Assembly (NCBI RefSeq): GCF_004801415.1
Contig: NZ_SSNX01000010.1
Span: 1 to 64,000, forward strand
Length of the DNA: 64,000 nt
Source of the DNA: Deinococcus sp. KSM4-11
GTDB taxonomy: Bacteria; Deinococcota; Deinococci; Deinococcales; Deinococcaceae
Reading direction: 5' to 3'
Part shown: positions 8,361-16,856 of the stretch, one piece after another
Position numbering within the stretch: the stretch's first letter is position 1
Layout: every line of letters starts with the position of its first letter
The notes under the pieces: generated by a model
Told to the model about the DNA's origin: nothing
What the model saw: the letters and a program-made list of their open reading frames with translations, nothing else
Database searches by the model: none
Made by a program: the position numbers and the translations under genes

Positions 8361-10487
8361 CTATTCGCTGACGGGAACGGGCGCGCCACGCCGACGCAAA
8401 GGCAGTTGCGGCAGGATCAGGGTCGCGAGGAAGCCGAGGACGACCGCGATCAACCCCACGCGGAACACGGCGGCCACGGCGTCGGTCAGGGCCACCTTGA
8501 ATCCGGTGCCGAAAACGTCGATGGCGTGCAGGAGCGTCGCCTTGCTGCGTTCGATACCTGCGATGGCGGCGTTGACGGCCGTGGTCTTCGCCTGCGTGGC
8601 CGCGCTGGTCTCGGCGGCGCTGAGCCCGGCCGTGATCCGGCCCAGCACGGCGTCCTGACCCTGTGGAGTGGAGATGGCCTGCGCGGGGATCTGGGCCAGC
8701 TGGCTCCGTAGCGCTTCGGGAAGCTGTGGATTGGCGGCCAGGGCCGTCAGGGCTCCCGGTTGCCCACTGCGGACGGCAGCGGTGACCCCGGCCAGTACCT
8801 TCCCAAAACCGGCCTTGACCTGCGCGTCGATGCCACCGGCGCTGAGCACGTCCCTGAGCTGGGCCGGGGTGTTCGGATCGGCCAGCAGGGTCTTCACGCT
8901 GGCCGGATCGTTGTCCCGCAGCGCCTGGGTGATCAGGGTTTCCTCGGTGTTCAGTTTGGCCGCCACGGTGTTCTTGATGGTCGCGACGTTGAAATTGCTC
9001 GCATCGCTGCCTCCGCCCTGCCCGAGGGTGTTGAACTGCGCCCGGGCACTGGCGGGCAGCAGCGCCTGGGCCTCGGTCTTGGCGACGGTCAGCTCGCCGC
9101 TGAGGGTATTCGCGAACAGGGTGCCCAGAATGGCGACTCCGACGACCTGACCCAGGTTGCGGAAGAAGGTGACGGCCGACGTGACCTGACCGGTCAGCCG
9201 CGGATCGGAAGCGTTCTGGATGGCCAGCGTGTACAGCGGAATCGAGGGTCCCAGGCCCAGGCCGATCAGGATCATCTTCCATGTCACGGACGCCTGGCTG
9301 GCGTCGGGATGGAGCGTGAAGCCCATGATCAGGAACGCGGCCATGAGCAGCACCAGGCTGACCACCATGATGCCCTTGTACTTGCCGATGCGGGTGACCA
9401 GCTGGCCGCTGAGGATGTTGCCGGCCACCAGTCCGAGCACCAGCGGGGTGAGGGTCAGGCCGGAATTGGTGGCGCTGAGGCCGACCACGTTCACCATGAA
9501 CAGCGGCAGGAAGATGATCGGCCCCAGGAAGGCCATGCCGAGCAGGAAGGTCGCGGCCGAACCGATCGAGAACACCCGGTTGCGGAACAGCCCCAGGTTC
9601 ATCAGCGGATCGTGTGCGCGGCGCTCCGTGAGCAGGAACAGTACGGTGCCCAAGGCGGCCAGCGCGAACATGCCCAGCACCTGCCAGGAGCCCCACAGGA
9701 AGCCGGTTTCTCCGGGGGTCAGGGTCGTCTTGCCCAGCGACAGGGCCAGCAGCAGGGGCACCACGGCAACGATCAGCCAGAAGGCGCCCAGCAGATCCAG
9801 ACGGGGCCGTTCCTCGGCCTGGCCGTAGAGATGCTTGAGGGCCGGCATCCGCGTGAGGATGAAGGTCATGGCGATCAGCCCGATCGGCAGGTTGACGTAG
9901 AAGACCCAGTGCCAGCTCAGGTGATCGGTGAGGTACCCGCCGATGAGTGGCCCGAGGACGCTCGAAATGCCAAAGACAGCCCCAAACAGCCCCGTGTAGC
10001 GGCCCCGTTCGGCAGGCGCGAACAGGTCGGACACCACCGCGAAGGCCGTGGTGAACAGCGCCGCACTGCCAAAGCCCTGAACGGCGCGGAAGGCGATGAG
10101 CTGTCCGGTGCCACCGCCGAGGAAGGAGCCCATGAACGGCTCGCCTGACAGCCCGCACAGCAGGGAGCCGATCAGGAAGGACACGATGCCGAACATCAGG
10201 ATGCGCCGCCGTCCGTACAGGTCGGAGAGCTTGCCGTAGATGGGCACCATGACCGTCGAGGCCACGAGATACGCGGTGGTGATCCAGGTGTAGAGGCTGG
10301 GATCGATGTGCAGGTCTTTCTGGATCTGCGGCCCGGCCGTGGAGACGATGGTCTGGTCGAGGGCCGCCAGCAGCATCCCGAGCAGGGTACCGATCATGGT
10401 GAACAGCTTTTCCTGACGGGTGAAGGTGGGGCCAGCATGGGCTTCGGGCGAAGCGGCCGGGGGTGATGCGACGCCGGGTGTGGTCAT
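8361..10487 (-). CDS. MFS transporter, DHA2 (14-TM) drug exporter family
   Basis: 708 residues. The N-terminal part has DHA2 motifs: LDQTIVSTAGP in TM1, the motif A region GKLSDLYGRRR near residues 86-95, and the motif C-like segment SSVLGPLIGGYL near 175-186. Such pumps export drugs or other amphipathic compounds using proton influx. About 13 membrane segments come before residue 462. An unusually long soluble stretch of ~200 residues, rich in Ala, Gln and Asn (about 463-660, 8508-9101), then precedes a last membrane helix (674-695). Its ATG overlaps the stop of the MarR gene (ATGA), so the pair is co-transcribed and the pump is presumably derepressed by the MarR ligand. Confidence 0.9.
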   Translation of the reverse strand: MTTPGVASPPAASPEAHAGPTFTRQEKLFTMIGTLLGMLLAALDQTIVSTAGPQIQKDLHIDPSLYTWITTAYLVASTVMVPIYGKLSDLYGRRRILMFGIVSFLIGSLLCGLSGEPFMGSFLGGGTGQLIAFRAVQGFGSAALFTTAFAVVSDLFAPAERGRYTGLFGAVFGISSVLGPLIGGYLTDHLSWHWVFYVNLPIGLIAMTFILTRMPALKHLYGQAEERPRLDLLGAFWLIVAVVPLLLALSLGKTTLTPGETGFLWGSWQVLGMFALAALGTVLFLLTERRAHDPLMNLGLFRNRVFSIGSAATFLLGMAFLGPIIFLPLFMVNVVGLSATNSGLTLTPLVLGLVAGNILSGQLVTRIGKYKGIMVVSLVLLMAAFLIMGFTLHPDASQASVTWKMILIGLGLGPSIPLYTLAIQNASDPRLTGQVTSAVTFFRNLGQVVGVAILGTLFANTLSGELTVAKTEAQALLPASARAQFNTLGQGGGSDASNFNVATIKNTVAAKLNTEETLITQALRDNDPASVKTLLADPNTPAQLRDVLSAGGIDAQVKAGFGKVLAGVTAAVRSGQPGALTALAANPQLPEALRSQLAQIPAQAISTPQGQDAVLGRITAGLSAAETSAATQAKTTAVNAAIAGIERSKATLLHAIDVFGTGFKVALTDAVAAVFRVGLIAVVLGFLATLILPQLPLRRRGAPVPVSE

Positions 10488-11020
10488 GGGTGGTCAATCT
10501 CCAGTGCGGGTGCAGAGAGGGCTGGATCGGACGGCGTCGATCCCGACTGGCTGAAGCTGGTTCCCAGAAGCCGCATGATCTCGGTAAACGCCACAACCTG
10601 TGTCGCGGGCAGGCCGCTGAGCCCCCCGCGTAGCACCTCGTACATGGTGTGACGTGTCGCGGCCAGGACGGCGGCGCCGGCCGACGTGAGGGTGAGCTGT
10701 ACCCGGCGCGAATCGTCGAGGTCGAGCCGACGGACGATCAGGCCGCTCTTGACCAGGTCGTCAATCAGCCTCGACACCATGCTGGGCGTCATGGCCAGGC
10801 GGCCGCAGACCAGCCCAGGGTAATTGGCGCCGGTCTCGACCGCGCTCAACGCGAGGTAATCCTTGAAGTCCAGGCCATGCTCACGCTCCAGCACTGGGGT
10901 CAGGTGGCGCTTCATCGCCTGGGTGGCCGCCCACCACGCGGCCATCAGGTCATTGATCGCTCCTTCGGACGGCGAGGCCTGGTTCCCGGCGGGAGGGTGC
11001 TCACGGGGTGGTGTTTTCAT
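10484..11020 (-). CDS. MarR family transcriptional regulator
   Basis: 178 residues with a central winged helix-turn-helix (LAMTPSMVSRLIDDLVKSGLIVRRLDLDDSRRVQLTLTSAG split over residues ~70-115) and the DDSR wing typical of MarR. It is first in an operon with the DHA2 exporter, overlapping it by four bases. This is the usual arrangement of a repressor that responds to the pump's substrate. The N-terminal ~20 residues are proline-rich and outside the fold. The start ATG at 11020 has no clear ribosome binding site; an AT-rich region with partial inverted repeats lies directly upstream. Confidence 0.88.
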   Translation of the reverse strand: MKTPPREHPPAGNQASPSEGAINDLMAAWWAATQAMKRHLTPVLEREHGLDFKDYLALSAVETGANYPGLVCGRLAMTPSMVSRLIDDLVKSGLIVRRLDLDDSRRVQLTLTSAGAAVLAATRHTMYEVLRGGLSGLPATQVVAFTEIMRLLGTSFSQSGSTPSDPALSAPALEIDHP

Positions 11021-11026
11021 GGAGAA

Positions 11027-11056
11027 ATTGTTTCACTTCTGCAATAATTTTACAAT
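11027..11056 (-). promoter_or_regulatory. Promoter/operator candidate for marR-MFS
   Basis: AT-rich island immediately upstream of marR. ATTGT (11027-11031) and ACAAT (11052-11056) form outer half-sites and a TAAAAT -10-like box lies inside on the minus strand. Position and symmetry suggest MarR autoregulation; the half-sites are short, so this is tentative. Confidence 0.4.
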
Positions 11057-11242
11057 AGGAGGATTGGCGGCTGGAATGCGACGAGGTGGACTGCCGACCA
11101 GTCCACCTCGTCCCAAGGCCTCAATTCCAACGACTTGCGATTGCTTTAGAGGCACCCACTTGGAATTCGTCTGCAGACCTCACAGCATTCCGGGCATCCA
11201 TGCGGAACGCCTGCTCTCGACAACACGGACGGGCAGTCGAGC

Positions 11243-11731
11243 TCAGTGCAGTCGCAACAGGGCCCGCTTGGCCAGGAGCGTCACGCTGGGCAGGGTCAGC
11301 TTTTTGGCCGCGTGGTTGCTGGACACGGCCCACAGCATCACGATCACGTCGCCCCGGCGGACGAACAGTACCGCTGAGTCCTGTGGCACGCCACCTGTCA
11401 CCGAGGAACCGCCCACGCCCGCCGCGTCCTGGCCCAGACCCGGTACCGTCTTCAACCCTTTGAAGCTGCTCTCTCCACTGCCCATCGCGCTCGCCAGGGA
11501 CTTGCCCTGCAAGAACTTGCTGGCCGGCGAGATCAGCTGCACCATCAGGCTGCCGCCCTCGAAGTCGAAGTTGCAGGACGGAAAATCCTGTCCCTCGGCC
11601 GGCTTGGCCGTCACGGCGGGTGCGCCCAGTCCGGACTTCACCTCGCCGGGGGCGAGCAGCTTGCAGGGATCGGTGGCAGCGAGCGACATGGACGAACAGC
11701 CGAGGATGGTCAGAACAGTCAGGATCTTCAC
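11243..11731 (-). CDS. Secreted hypothetical protein
   Basis: 162 residues from GTG 11731, with AAGGAG seven bases upstream formed by the last codons of the preceding gene. An N-terminal signal peptide (MKILTVLTILGCSSMSLA, cleavage near residue 19) is followed by DPCKLLAPGEVKSGLG and a second Cys in FPSCNFDFEGG. This pattern recalls the DUF3558-like group of small extracytoplasmic proteins. Function unknown. It is the last gene of an apparent three-gene operon with 11735-13540 and 13537-14661, all encoding secreted proteins. Confidence 0.7.
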   Translation of the reverse strand: MKILTVLTILGCSSMSLAATDPCKLLAPGEVKSGLGAPAVTAKPAEGQDFPSCNFDFEGGSLMVQLISPASKFLQGKSLASAMGSGESSFKGLKTVPGLGQDAAGVGGSSVTGGVPQDSAVLFVRRGDVIVMLWAVSSNHAAKKLTLPSVTLLAKRALLRLH

Positions 11732-11734
11732 GGA

Positions 11735-13540
11735 TCACTCCTTGGGGGTGTGCACCACAGTGATGTCCAGGTGCCAGGTCTCGTCGTAGGTTCCACCGCC
11801 GATGGCTTCGTGGTGTGGCACGTCCTGCACGATCTTGAGCGGGAAGGTCGTGGTGTTCTGCCAAGTCCTGAGCGCCCAGCCCGGTTCGGTGGTGGCGCCC
11901 GATCCGATGGTCACCGCGCTCTTCTCGCCGATGGCCTTGAGCTGCTTGTTCCAGCTGTCCAGCCAGGTGGTGGGGTCGGAGTGCTTCTGCTCGCCACAAC
12001 TGCTCAGGGTGTGTTCTGTGGGCGTACCCACGCCGATGGTCAGGATGGTGTTCGGCAGATCCAGCTTGCGCGGCGGGGCCAGCAGGCCGTACTTGGGTGT
12101 GTTGTGCAGAATGCGGATCACGTCGCGTTTCTGGGCGGGCGACAGGCCCTCCAGATTCGGGTTCGGGGCATTCGGGTCGGGCGGCTCGGCTTTGAAAATG
12201 GGAAGGAACTGTGCGGCGATCAGGCCCGGTGTGGTGCCAGTGCCAGATTCCACGCAATGGGCGGGCAAGCCCATGGTGCTTCCGTTGTACGTTTCGTTCA
12301 GGTTGAATCCGGCGTAGGGCAGGGGCTGGTGACCGTTCGGGAGTTCGGCCGGTGATCCCAGAAACGTCATCGCCGAAATCTTGATGGGCAGAATGCTGGT
12401 GATGGTGGCGCTGTAGCTGGTGATGCCCTGCCCCTGGATGATGCTGGCCACGCTGTTCTGAGGGAACACCCCTGCCAGGTCGATGTTGCCCTTTTCGGTC
12501 AGGGTGGAGTTGACCTGCACTTCGAAGTGCGCGCAGGCCTTGAGCACCCTGTCGTACTTGGTCTTGAACGCGTCGCCCATGGTGCCGCCCAGCAGCTGGG
12601 CCTGGCGTTCCACGCCCAGGTAGAAGGTCGTGAGGCGCAGGAAATCACCGGTCTTGAAACAGACCTGCGCCTCCTCGTCCAGACATTTCTCGGCGATGGG
12701 GCCAAGTCCGCTGGCCAGCGCGCTCAAGCTCGAATCGCTGTCCACGCCCAGCAGTTGTTTCTGACGTTCCAGGCCCAGCACCTTGGTGATGTACAGGAGG
12801 CCCACCGTGCAGCTCTTGGTTGAGGCCTCTTTGAGGGGCCCGATGACCTGCTTCTCGTACTCGGCCATGGCCTTGGCCAACACGGCTGTGTCCAGACCGT
12901 TCGAGTCCTGCCCGAGCAATTGCCGCTGCCGTTCCTTGCCCAGCTGCTCTTGCACGTAGTGCTGAATTCGCTCCTCGTCGGCCTGCGGTTGCCGTACCGC
13001 CTCGGCCGTCTGTTCGGCCTCGTTGCTGTTGGCAAAGCCCGCGCCGCTGAAGTGGTTCAGCAGGAAAACATAATGGCCGGGGTCACGCATCAGCATGGTG
13101 GTGGTGAAGTCCTGGCCCGCGCCCGTGAAGTTGAAGGGTGTGATGGTCTGCAGGTTCGGCTTGTCGGCAAACTCCACTTCCAGCGTCACCGGCTTCACGA
13201 AGAAGGTGCCCTCGGGCTCCAGTTGCACGCCCGCGTTCACGCCATCCTTGAAGGGGATGCCTTTCAGGGCCGTCAGCGGGGTCATGGTCAGGCGTTCGGG
13301 AAAGCCCAGCGCGCCTTTTGGAACCGTCAGCGTGTAGGTATTTCCGGCCGCGTCCAGGGTGGTGAGCTGCCCACCGTCCGGCCCGATGACGTCGCTGTAA
13401 CTGTTGTCGGCGTCGGTGGTGGGCGTGACGTTCAGGGGCTTCACGTCGCGGGTGAAGTAGTCGGCGGGGAGGGTGGGCGCCGTGGCCGCCCGCGCGCTGC
13501 CCAGGAGGGCCAGCAGCCCGATCCATACTGCGGCCTTCAT
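11735..13540 (-). CDS. Large secreted protein with ZU5-like N-terminus and ERQ-x-QLLG repeats
   Basis: 601 residues with a signal peptide (cleavage near ARA-AT, residues 17-20). Residues ~50-125 (IGPDGGQLTTLDAAGNTYTL, then VPKGAL) resemble a ZU5-type beta domain. The middle contains three copies of LG-x-ERQ-x-QLLG at residues 200-210, 255-265 and 308-318, with paired cysteines nearby (C244, C286, C294). The rest is not recognised. The start overlaps the stop of the upstream gene (ATGA) and its stop is three bases from the downstream GTG, so translation of the three genes is coupled. It probably acts at or outside the cell envelope; function unknown. Confidence 0.7.
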   Translation of the reverse strand: MKAAVWIGLLALLGSARAATAPTLPADYFTRDVKPLNVTPTTDADNSYSDVIGPDGGQLTTLDAAGNTYTLTVPKGALGFPERLTMTPLTALKGIPFKDGVNAGVQLEPEGTFFVKPVTLEVEFADKPNLQTITPFNFTGAGQDFTTTMLMRDPGHYVFLLNHFSGAGFANSNEAEQTAEAVRQPQADEERIQHYVQEQLGKERQRQLLGQDSNGLDTAVLAKAMAEYEKQVIGPLKEASTKSCTVGLLYITKVLGLERQKQLLGVDSDSSLSALASGLGPIAEKCLDEEAQVCFKTGDFLRLTTFYLGVERQAQLLGGTMGDAFKTKYDRVLKACAHFEVQVNSTLTEKGNIDLAGVFPQNSVASIIQGQGITSYSATITSILPIKISAMTFLGSPAELPNGHQPLPYAGFNLNETYNGSTMGLPAHCVESGTGTTPGLIAAQFLPIFKAEPPDPNAPNPNLEGLSPAQKRDVIRILHNTPKYGLLAPPRKLDLPNTILTIGVGTPTEHTLSSCGEQKHSDPTTWLDSWNKQLKAIGEKSAVTIGSGATTEPGWALRTWQNTTTFPLKIVQDVPHHEAIGGGTYDETWHLDITVVHTPKE

Positions 13541-14661
13541 TTCGCGCCGCTCACGTCGAACTCGACCGGGCGGGACGTGTCCTGAACGACGCTCAGGGTT
13601 GTGACCGGATCGCTGGTGGGCACTTCGAAGTAGAGCCGGGCCTTGGCCTCCTCGCCGGGCTGCAGCCTCACGTCCAGGGACTCGTCACTGCCCGCCTTGA
13701 GCACCGTCTGGTTCCAGGTCACCTTGTCGCCGCTGGCGAGCCGCAGCGTGGGCTGGAGGTTGTTGTACGACAGCCGCTGCTCGGTAGGCGATCCGTTGCG
13801 GACGCTGAAGGTGGCGATCAGAAAGCGGTGCCCGTCGCTGGGCTTGGTGCCGCCGATGGCCGCGTCGCTGAGGGCCAGACGGTCGAGTCGCAGGTCGAGC
13901 GCTCCGACCTGGACGTAGCTGCTCGCCTTCGCGGGCACGCTGGCGCGGACGGCGAGCGGATTCTGCGGATCGGCATACGGCGCGGCCATGGCCTTCACCA
14001 CGCCGTGCAGGTCGTATCGCAGCACTTTCTGGTCGCCGCCCTGCACGATCAGTTTGGGGGCGCCGTTCGCGGCGGGCAGGGGAATGACCGTGTACACGTC
14101 GACCTTCTGCGCCGGCTTGAGCCGCAGGTCTACAGCGTCGCTGCTGCCCTCACGTCCGACGGCCTCGACGTTCTGGCGGTTGGCGTTCTGGTCGTCCACC
14201 ACCGTGAACTTCACGCTGCTCCACGAGAAGCGGCTCTCAGTCTTGCCGGCGTTCTGCACACTGTAATGCAGCACCAGCAATTTCTGGTCGGCGGCGGGAA
14301 CGGTACTCTCCTGCCCGATGTTCACCCGCGTGGCCACGAACTCGGCTCCCCTGAGCGTGAAATTCAATGGGCTGACGTCGCTGTTCGCCAGCGCATACGG
14401 CTGGCCGACGACGCCGGAGCCGCCCGCGAGCTGTCCATTGCCGGTGGCTCCGGCCGGCCCCAGCGTGTAGCGTTTGGTCGCGGCGTCGTAGGTGAGGCGC
14501 AGGCCGAGCGCCTGCGCCAGCGCCCTCAGATTCACGTAGACCTGCCCATTCTGGGTGGTGCTGGGCAGCGTCACCGCCTTGCCATTGATCGTCACCGACG
14601 TATCGGCCAGGGCCAGGGTGGTGGAGAGCAGCAGGGCAAGTGCAGCGGATTTCCGGATCAT
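13537..14661 (-). CDS. Secreted protein with copper-amine-oxidase-like N-terminal domain
   Basis: 374 residues; ATG 14661 follows CAGGAG. Signal peptide of about 19 residues (ALALLLSTTLALA). Residues 21-70 (SVTINGKAV..., VNLRALAQALGLRLTYDAATKRYTL) match the stalk-like domain that forms the N-terminus of copper amine oxidases and occurs alone in many envelope proteins. The remainder has two repeated beta-sandwich units resembling DUF4352-type modules (VLHYSVQNAGKTESRFSW and ATFSVRNGSPTEQRLSYNN). No enzyme active site is seen. It leads the operon of three secreted proteins; a strong inverted repeat at 14708-14752 separates it from the cupredoxin genes upstream. Confidence 0.72.
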   Translation of the reverse strand: MIRKSAALALLLSTTLALADTSVTINGKAVTLPSTTQNGQVYVNLRALAQALGLRLTYDAATKRYTLGPAGATGNGQLAGGSGVVGQPYALANSDVSPLNFTLRGAEFVATRVNIGQESTVPAADQKLLVLHYSVQNAGKTESRFSWSSVKFTVVDDQNANRQNVEAVGREGSSDAVDLRLKPAQKVDVYTVIPLPAANGAPKLIVQGGDQKVLRYDLHGVVKAMAAPYADPQNPLAVRASVPAKASSYVQVGALDLRLDRLALSDAAIGGTKPSDGHRFLIATFSVRNGSPTEQRLSYNNLQPTLRLASGDKVTWNQTVLKAGSDESLDVRLQPGEEAKARLYFEVPTSDPVTTLSVVQDTSRPVEFDVSGAK

Positions 14662-14707
14662 GGGACTCCTGAAGTTGTGTGGAGGACGGATCGAGTCTAC
14701 GCAACAC

Positions 14708-14752
14708 GGGGCACCGGTGCCAGCACGCTTATGTCGCTGGCACCGGTGCCCC
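14708..14752 (-). terminator. Perfect 17-base inverted repeat, probable terminator
   Basis: Arms 14708-14724 and 14736-14752 are perfectly complementary around an 11-base loop. It starts six bases past the stop of the cupredoxin gene at 14758. No T-run follows, so it may be a non-canonical terminator or mRNA 3'-end stabiliser. Confidence 0.6.
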
Positions 14753-14757
14753 GGCCT

Positions 14758-15588
14758 TCATTTCACATCGAGTTGCTGGAGCATGCCCATCCGGGCGTGC
14801 TCGGTGCCGTCCTTGGTGGCCACGAAGCACACCACCACGTAGCTGCCCTTGCTCAGGTTCCACGTCACCGTCTCGGCGTGCCCGGTGGTCAGCACCTGGG
14901 CGAAGACCGCGTGCTCGAAGTCCATGGGGGGTGGCCCGGACTGGCTTTGGCTCATCAGCGCCGCCATGGCGTCCTTGAGGGTCTTGCCGGGCATCAACTT
15001 GGCGACCAGGGCGAAGTGCGGTTCCTTGCCGGAATTCATGACCTGCCAGGTGTGGCGGCCGGCGGTGGCATTCGTGGGCAGTTCGAAGCGGTAATCCACC
15101 ATGTTGATCTTGTAGTCGGCGGCGGGTGCGCTGCCCATGGCGGAGCCGGTCACCGTGATGGTCTTGAGAAAGCCCATGGAGAGCGCCGTCTTGTGGGTCT
15201 TCTCGTCGGCGTCCAGGGAGGCCAGGAGGTACTTGCCCGGCACCAGGGTGATCGTGGCGGCGCCGGACTGACCGGGCGGCACATCGCCGACGCCGCCGGC
15301 CACCTCGACCATCTGGTTGAGTTTCCACGACGCGTCCTTGGCCGACTGGGTGGCCACGGCGGTCGCGGCGGCCTGGAACTGGGCGTCGGTCACGCCGGGT
15401 TTCAGCCGGAAGAAGGCGAGGTCCACGGGTATCTTGCCGCTGTTCTTGAAGGTCACGGTGACGGCCCCGGCGGCCACGGTGGCGGGGGCCCTGTAGCCGC
15501 TGGCGGTGGCCGTGACGGTCAGCGGCGTGGGGGCGGCCACGGCGCTGCCGAGGCTCAGGGCGGACAGGACAAGCAGGCGTCGGTTCAT
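14758..15588 (-). CDS. Secreted cupredoxin-like protein (paralogue of 15843-16667)
   Basis: 276 residues; ATG 15588 follows AGAGGAG. Signal peptide of about 18 residues. Two repeated halves, each a cupredoxin-like beta barrel: TVTFKNSGKIPVDLAFFRL in the first, HTWQVMNSGKEPHFALVAKL in the second. A C-terminal GSYVVVCFVATKDGTEHARMG segment carries a Cys, His and Met in roughly the order of a type 1 copper site. Copper binding is possible but the ligand spacing is not standard. It shares domain order and C-terminal motif with the lipoprotein at 15843-16667, with a 71-residue gene between them, so the three genes look like one operon built by duplication. Confidence 0.7.
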   Translation of the reverse strand: MNRRLLVLSALSLGSAVAAPTPLTVTATASGYRAPATVAAGAVTVTFKNSGKIPVDLAFFRLKPGVTDAQFQAAATAVATQSAKDASWKLNQMVEVAGGVGDVPPGQSGAATITLVPGKYLLASLDADEKTHKTALSMGFLKTITVTGSAMGSAPAADYKINMVDYRFELPTNATAGRHTWQVMNSGKEPHFALVAKLMPGKTLKDAMAALMSQSQSGPPPMDFEHAVFAQVLTTGHAETVTWNLSKGSYVVVCFVATKDGTEHARMGMLQQLDVK

Positions 15589-15606
15589 GGTGGTCTCCTC
15601 TGGCGC

Positions 15607-15822
15607 TCAGGACTTCAGGTGGGGGCGGTCGGTGGTGGGTGGATGTGGGTCGAGCCGGGCCCCCAGCCAGCGCAGCAGCGCGCCGGACGTGCGGAAATAC
15701 ACGCGCTCGCCGCTGGAGGCGTCGTAGAGGCTGAGCCGTCGGCTGTCCGGCTGATCGGTCTCGGCACTCAGGCGCAGGACGTAGACCTGTTCGGGATCGG
15801 GAGCTGCCGGATCGTCAGACAT
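15607..15822 (-). CDS. Hypothetical 71-residue protein
   Basis: Starts at ATG 15822 behind GGAAGG (seven-base spacing) and sits between two cupredoxin-like genes on the same strand, with 18- and 20-base gaps. The sequence (EQVYVLRLSAETDQPDSRRL, then SLYDASSGERVYFRTSGALLRWL) has no signal peptide or membrane segment and looks like a compact cytoplasmic beta-alpha protein. No family recognised. The ribosome binding site and tight packing support a real gene. Confidence 0.6.
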   Translation of the reverse strand: MSDDPAAPDPEQVYVLRLSAETDQPDSRRLSLYDASSGERVYFRTSGALLRWLGARLDPHPPTTDRPHLKS

Positions 15823-15842
15823 GGGGCCGCCTTCCAAGCGGG

Positions 15843-16667
15843 TCAGGGCGTGACCGTGAACTCCGTGAGCATGCCCAGATCGAAGTGGGGCTTGCCGCTG
15901 GCGGGATCCGGAATAAAGCACACCGCAACGTAGTTCCCGGCGCTCAGCGTGTGGCTGGTGAACTCCCGCACCCCGGCCGAGAGCGGGATGTTGCCGCCCA
16001 CGAAGTCTCCCGGCGCGTTGCTGAAGTCCGGATTGGGCTGATCCAGGAAGGCCTTGACGTCGGCCAGCGTCTTGCCGTCGTGCAGCTTCACCAGTCCCAG
16101 TTCGTGCGCTTCCTGCCCGGCGTTCACGAACTGCCACATGTGCGTGCCGGCGCGGATCGTCGAGGGCAGGGCGTACGCGAAGTCGGTGCCCGTCACCTTC
16201 ACGTCGGACGCTGGTTCCGACACCGCCGCCCCGCTGCGCGCCGTGACCGTCAACGTGCCGGTGATGACCGGCGCCGCCGACGGATCGGCCGCGTCGTCCA
16301 GCCGCAAGTACGTCCCCGCCGGCAGGTCGAGGATCACGCGCTCGCTGGTGCCCGGCGCGACGTCCATGGTGCCGCCGTAGCCATCCGCCAGGGTGTAGAG
16401 CGCGGCCTCATCGGCCGCGTTCAGCGCGGCCTGCACCTCGGCCTGGGTGTGGCCAGCCTTGGGGCGCAGGAGGAAGATGGTGTGGGGGCGGGCCCCGGTG
16501 TTCGTCAGGGTCACGGCCAGCAGGCCCGACTGGGCGGTCGCGGGCGCCTGCACGCCGCTGTCAGCCGCGGTCACGGTGACCTCGGGCAGGGTGGCCGGTA
16601 CGGCGGTCTGGGAACACGCGACCAGGGCGAGGCTTGCGGCAATCAGGGCGGTCAGGTTCCGGATCAT
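15843..16667 (-). CDS. Cupredoxin-like lipoprotein
   Basis: 274 residues; ATG 16667 follows GGAGAACAGG. A lipoprotein signal ends in the lipobox LVAC (Cys18), so the protein is probably membrane-anchored outside the cytoplasm. Two cupredoxin-like halves follow (LLAVTLTNTGARPHTIFLLR; THMWQFVNAGQEAHELGLVK), with a C-terminal GNYVAVCFIPDPASGKPHFDLGM segment carrying Cys, His and Met. It parallels the secreted paralogue at 14758-15588 and is the first gene of that three-gene group. Function unknown; metal binding or electron transfer at the envelope is a reasonable guess. Confidence 0.72.
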   Translation of the reverse strand: MIRNLTALIAASLALVACSQTAVPATLPEVTVTAADSGVQAPATAQSGLLAVTLTNTGARPHTIFLLRPKAGHTQAEVQAALNAADEAALYTLADGYGGTMDVAPGTSERVILDLPAGTYLRLDDAADPSAAPVITGTLTVTARSGAAVSEPASDVKVTGTDFAYALPSTIRAGTHMWQFVNAGQEAHELGLVKLHDGKTLADVKAFLDQPNPDFSNAPGDFVGGNIPLSAGVREFTSHTLSAGNYVAVCFIPDPASGKPHFDLGMLTEFTVTP

Positions 16668-16856
16668 CCTGTTCTCCTCGCGGCGACTCCGGACATCACC
16701 GGTCCGGCCCCCTCACCGCTGCGCCCACGGTAGACGGCGCGGCGTGATGAACCCGTGACGGCACATGGCGTGTTCTCGCCACGACCGGGGCTCCGGCGCC
16801 GTTTCAAAACGGCTGGCCGGAGTAGGTCATGTCAAAACCCGGTGCGGTGCTGCCGG

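Noticed and set aside
8089..10596. 835-codon minus-strand frame through the MFS gene
   Set aside because: Shadow of the DHA2 exporter in a second frame, rich in Arg, Pro and His, typical of GC-rich out-of-frame reading.
13828..15933. Long plus-strand frame (701 codons) opposite the secreted proteins
   Set aside because: Antisense shadow; the minus strand carries signal peptides, ribosome binding sites and coherent domains.
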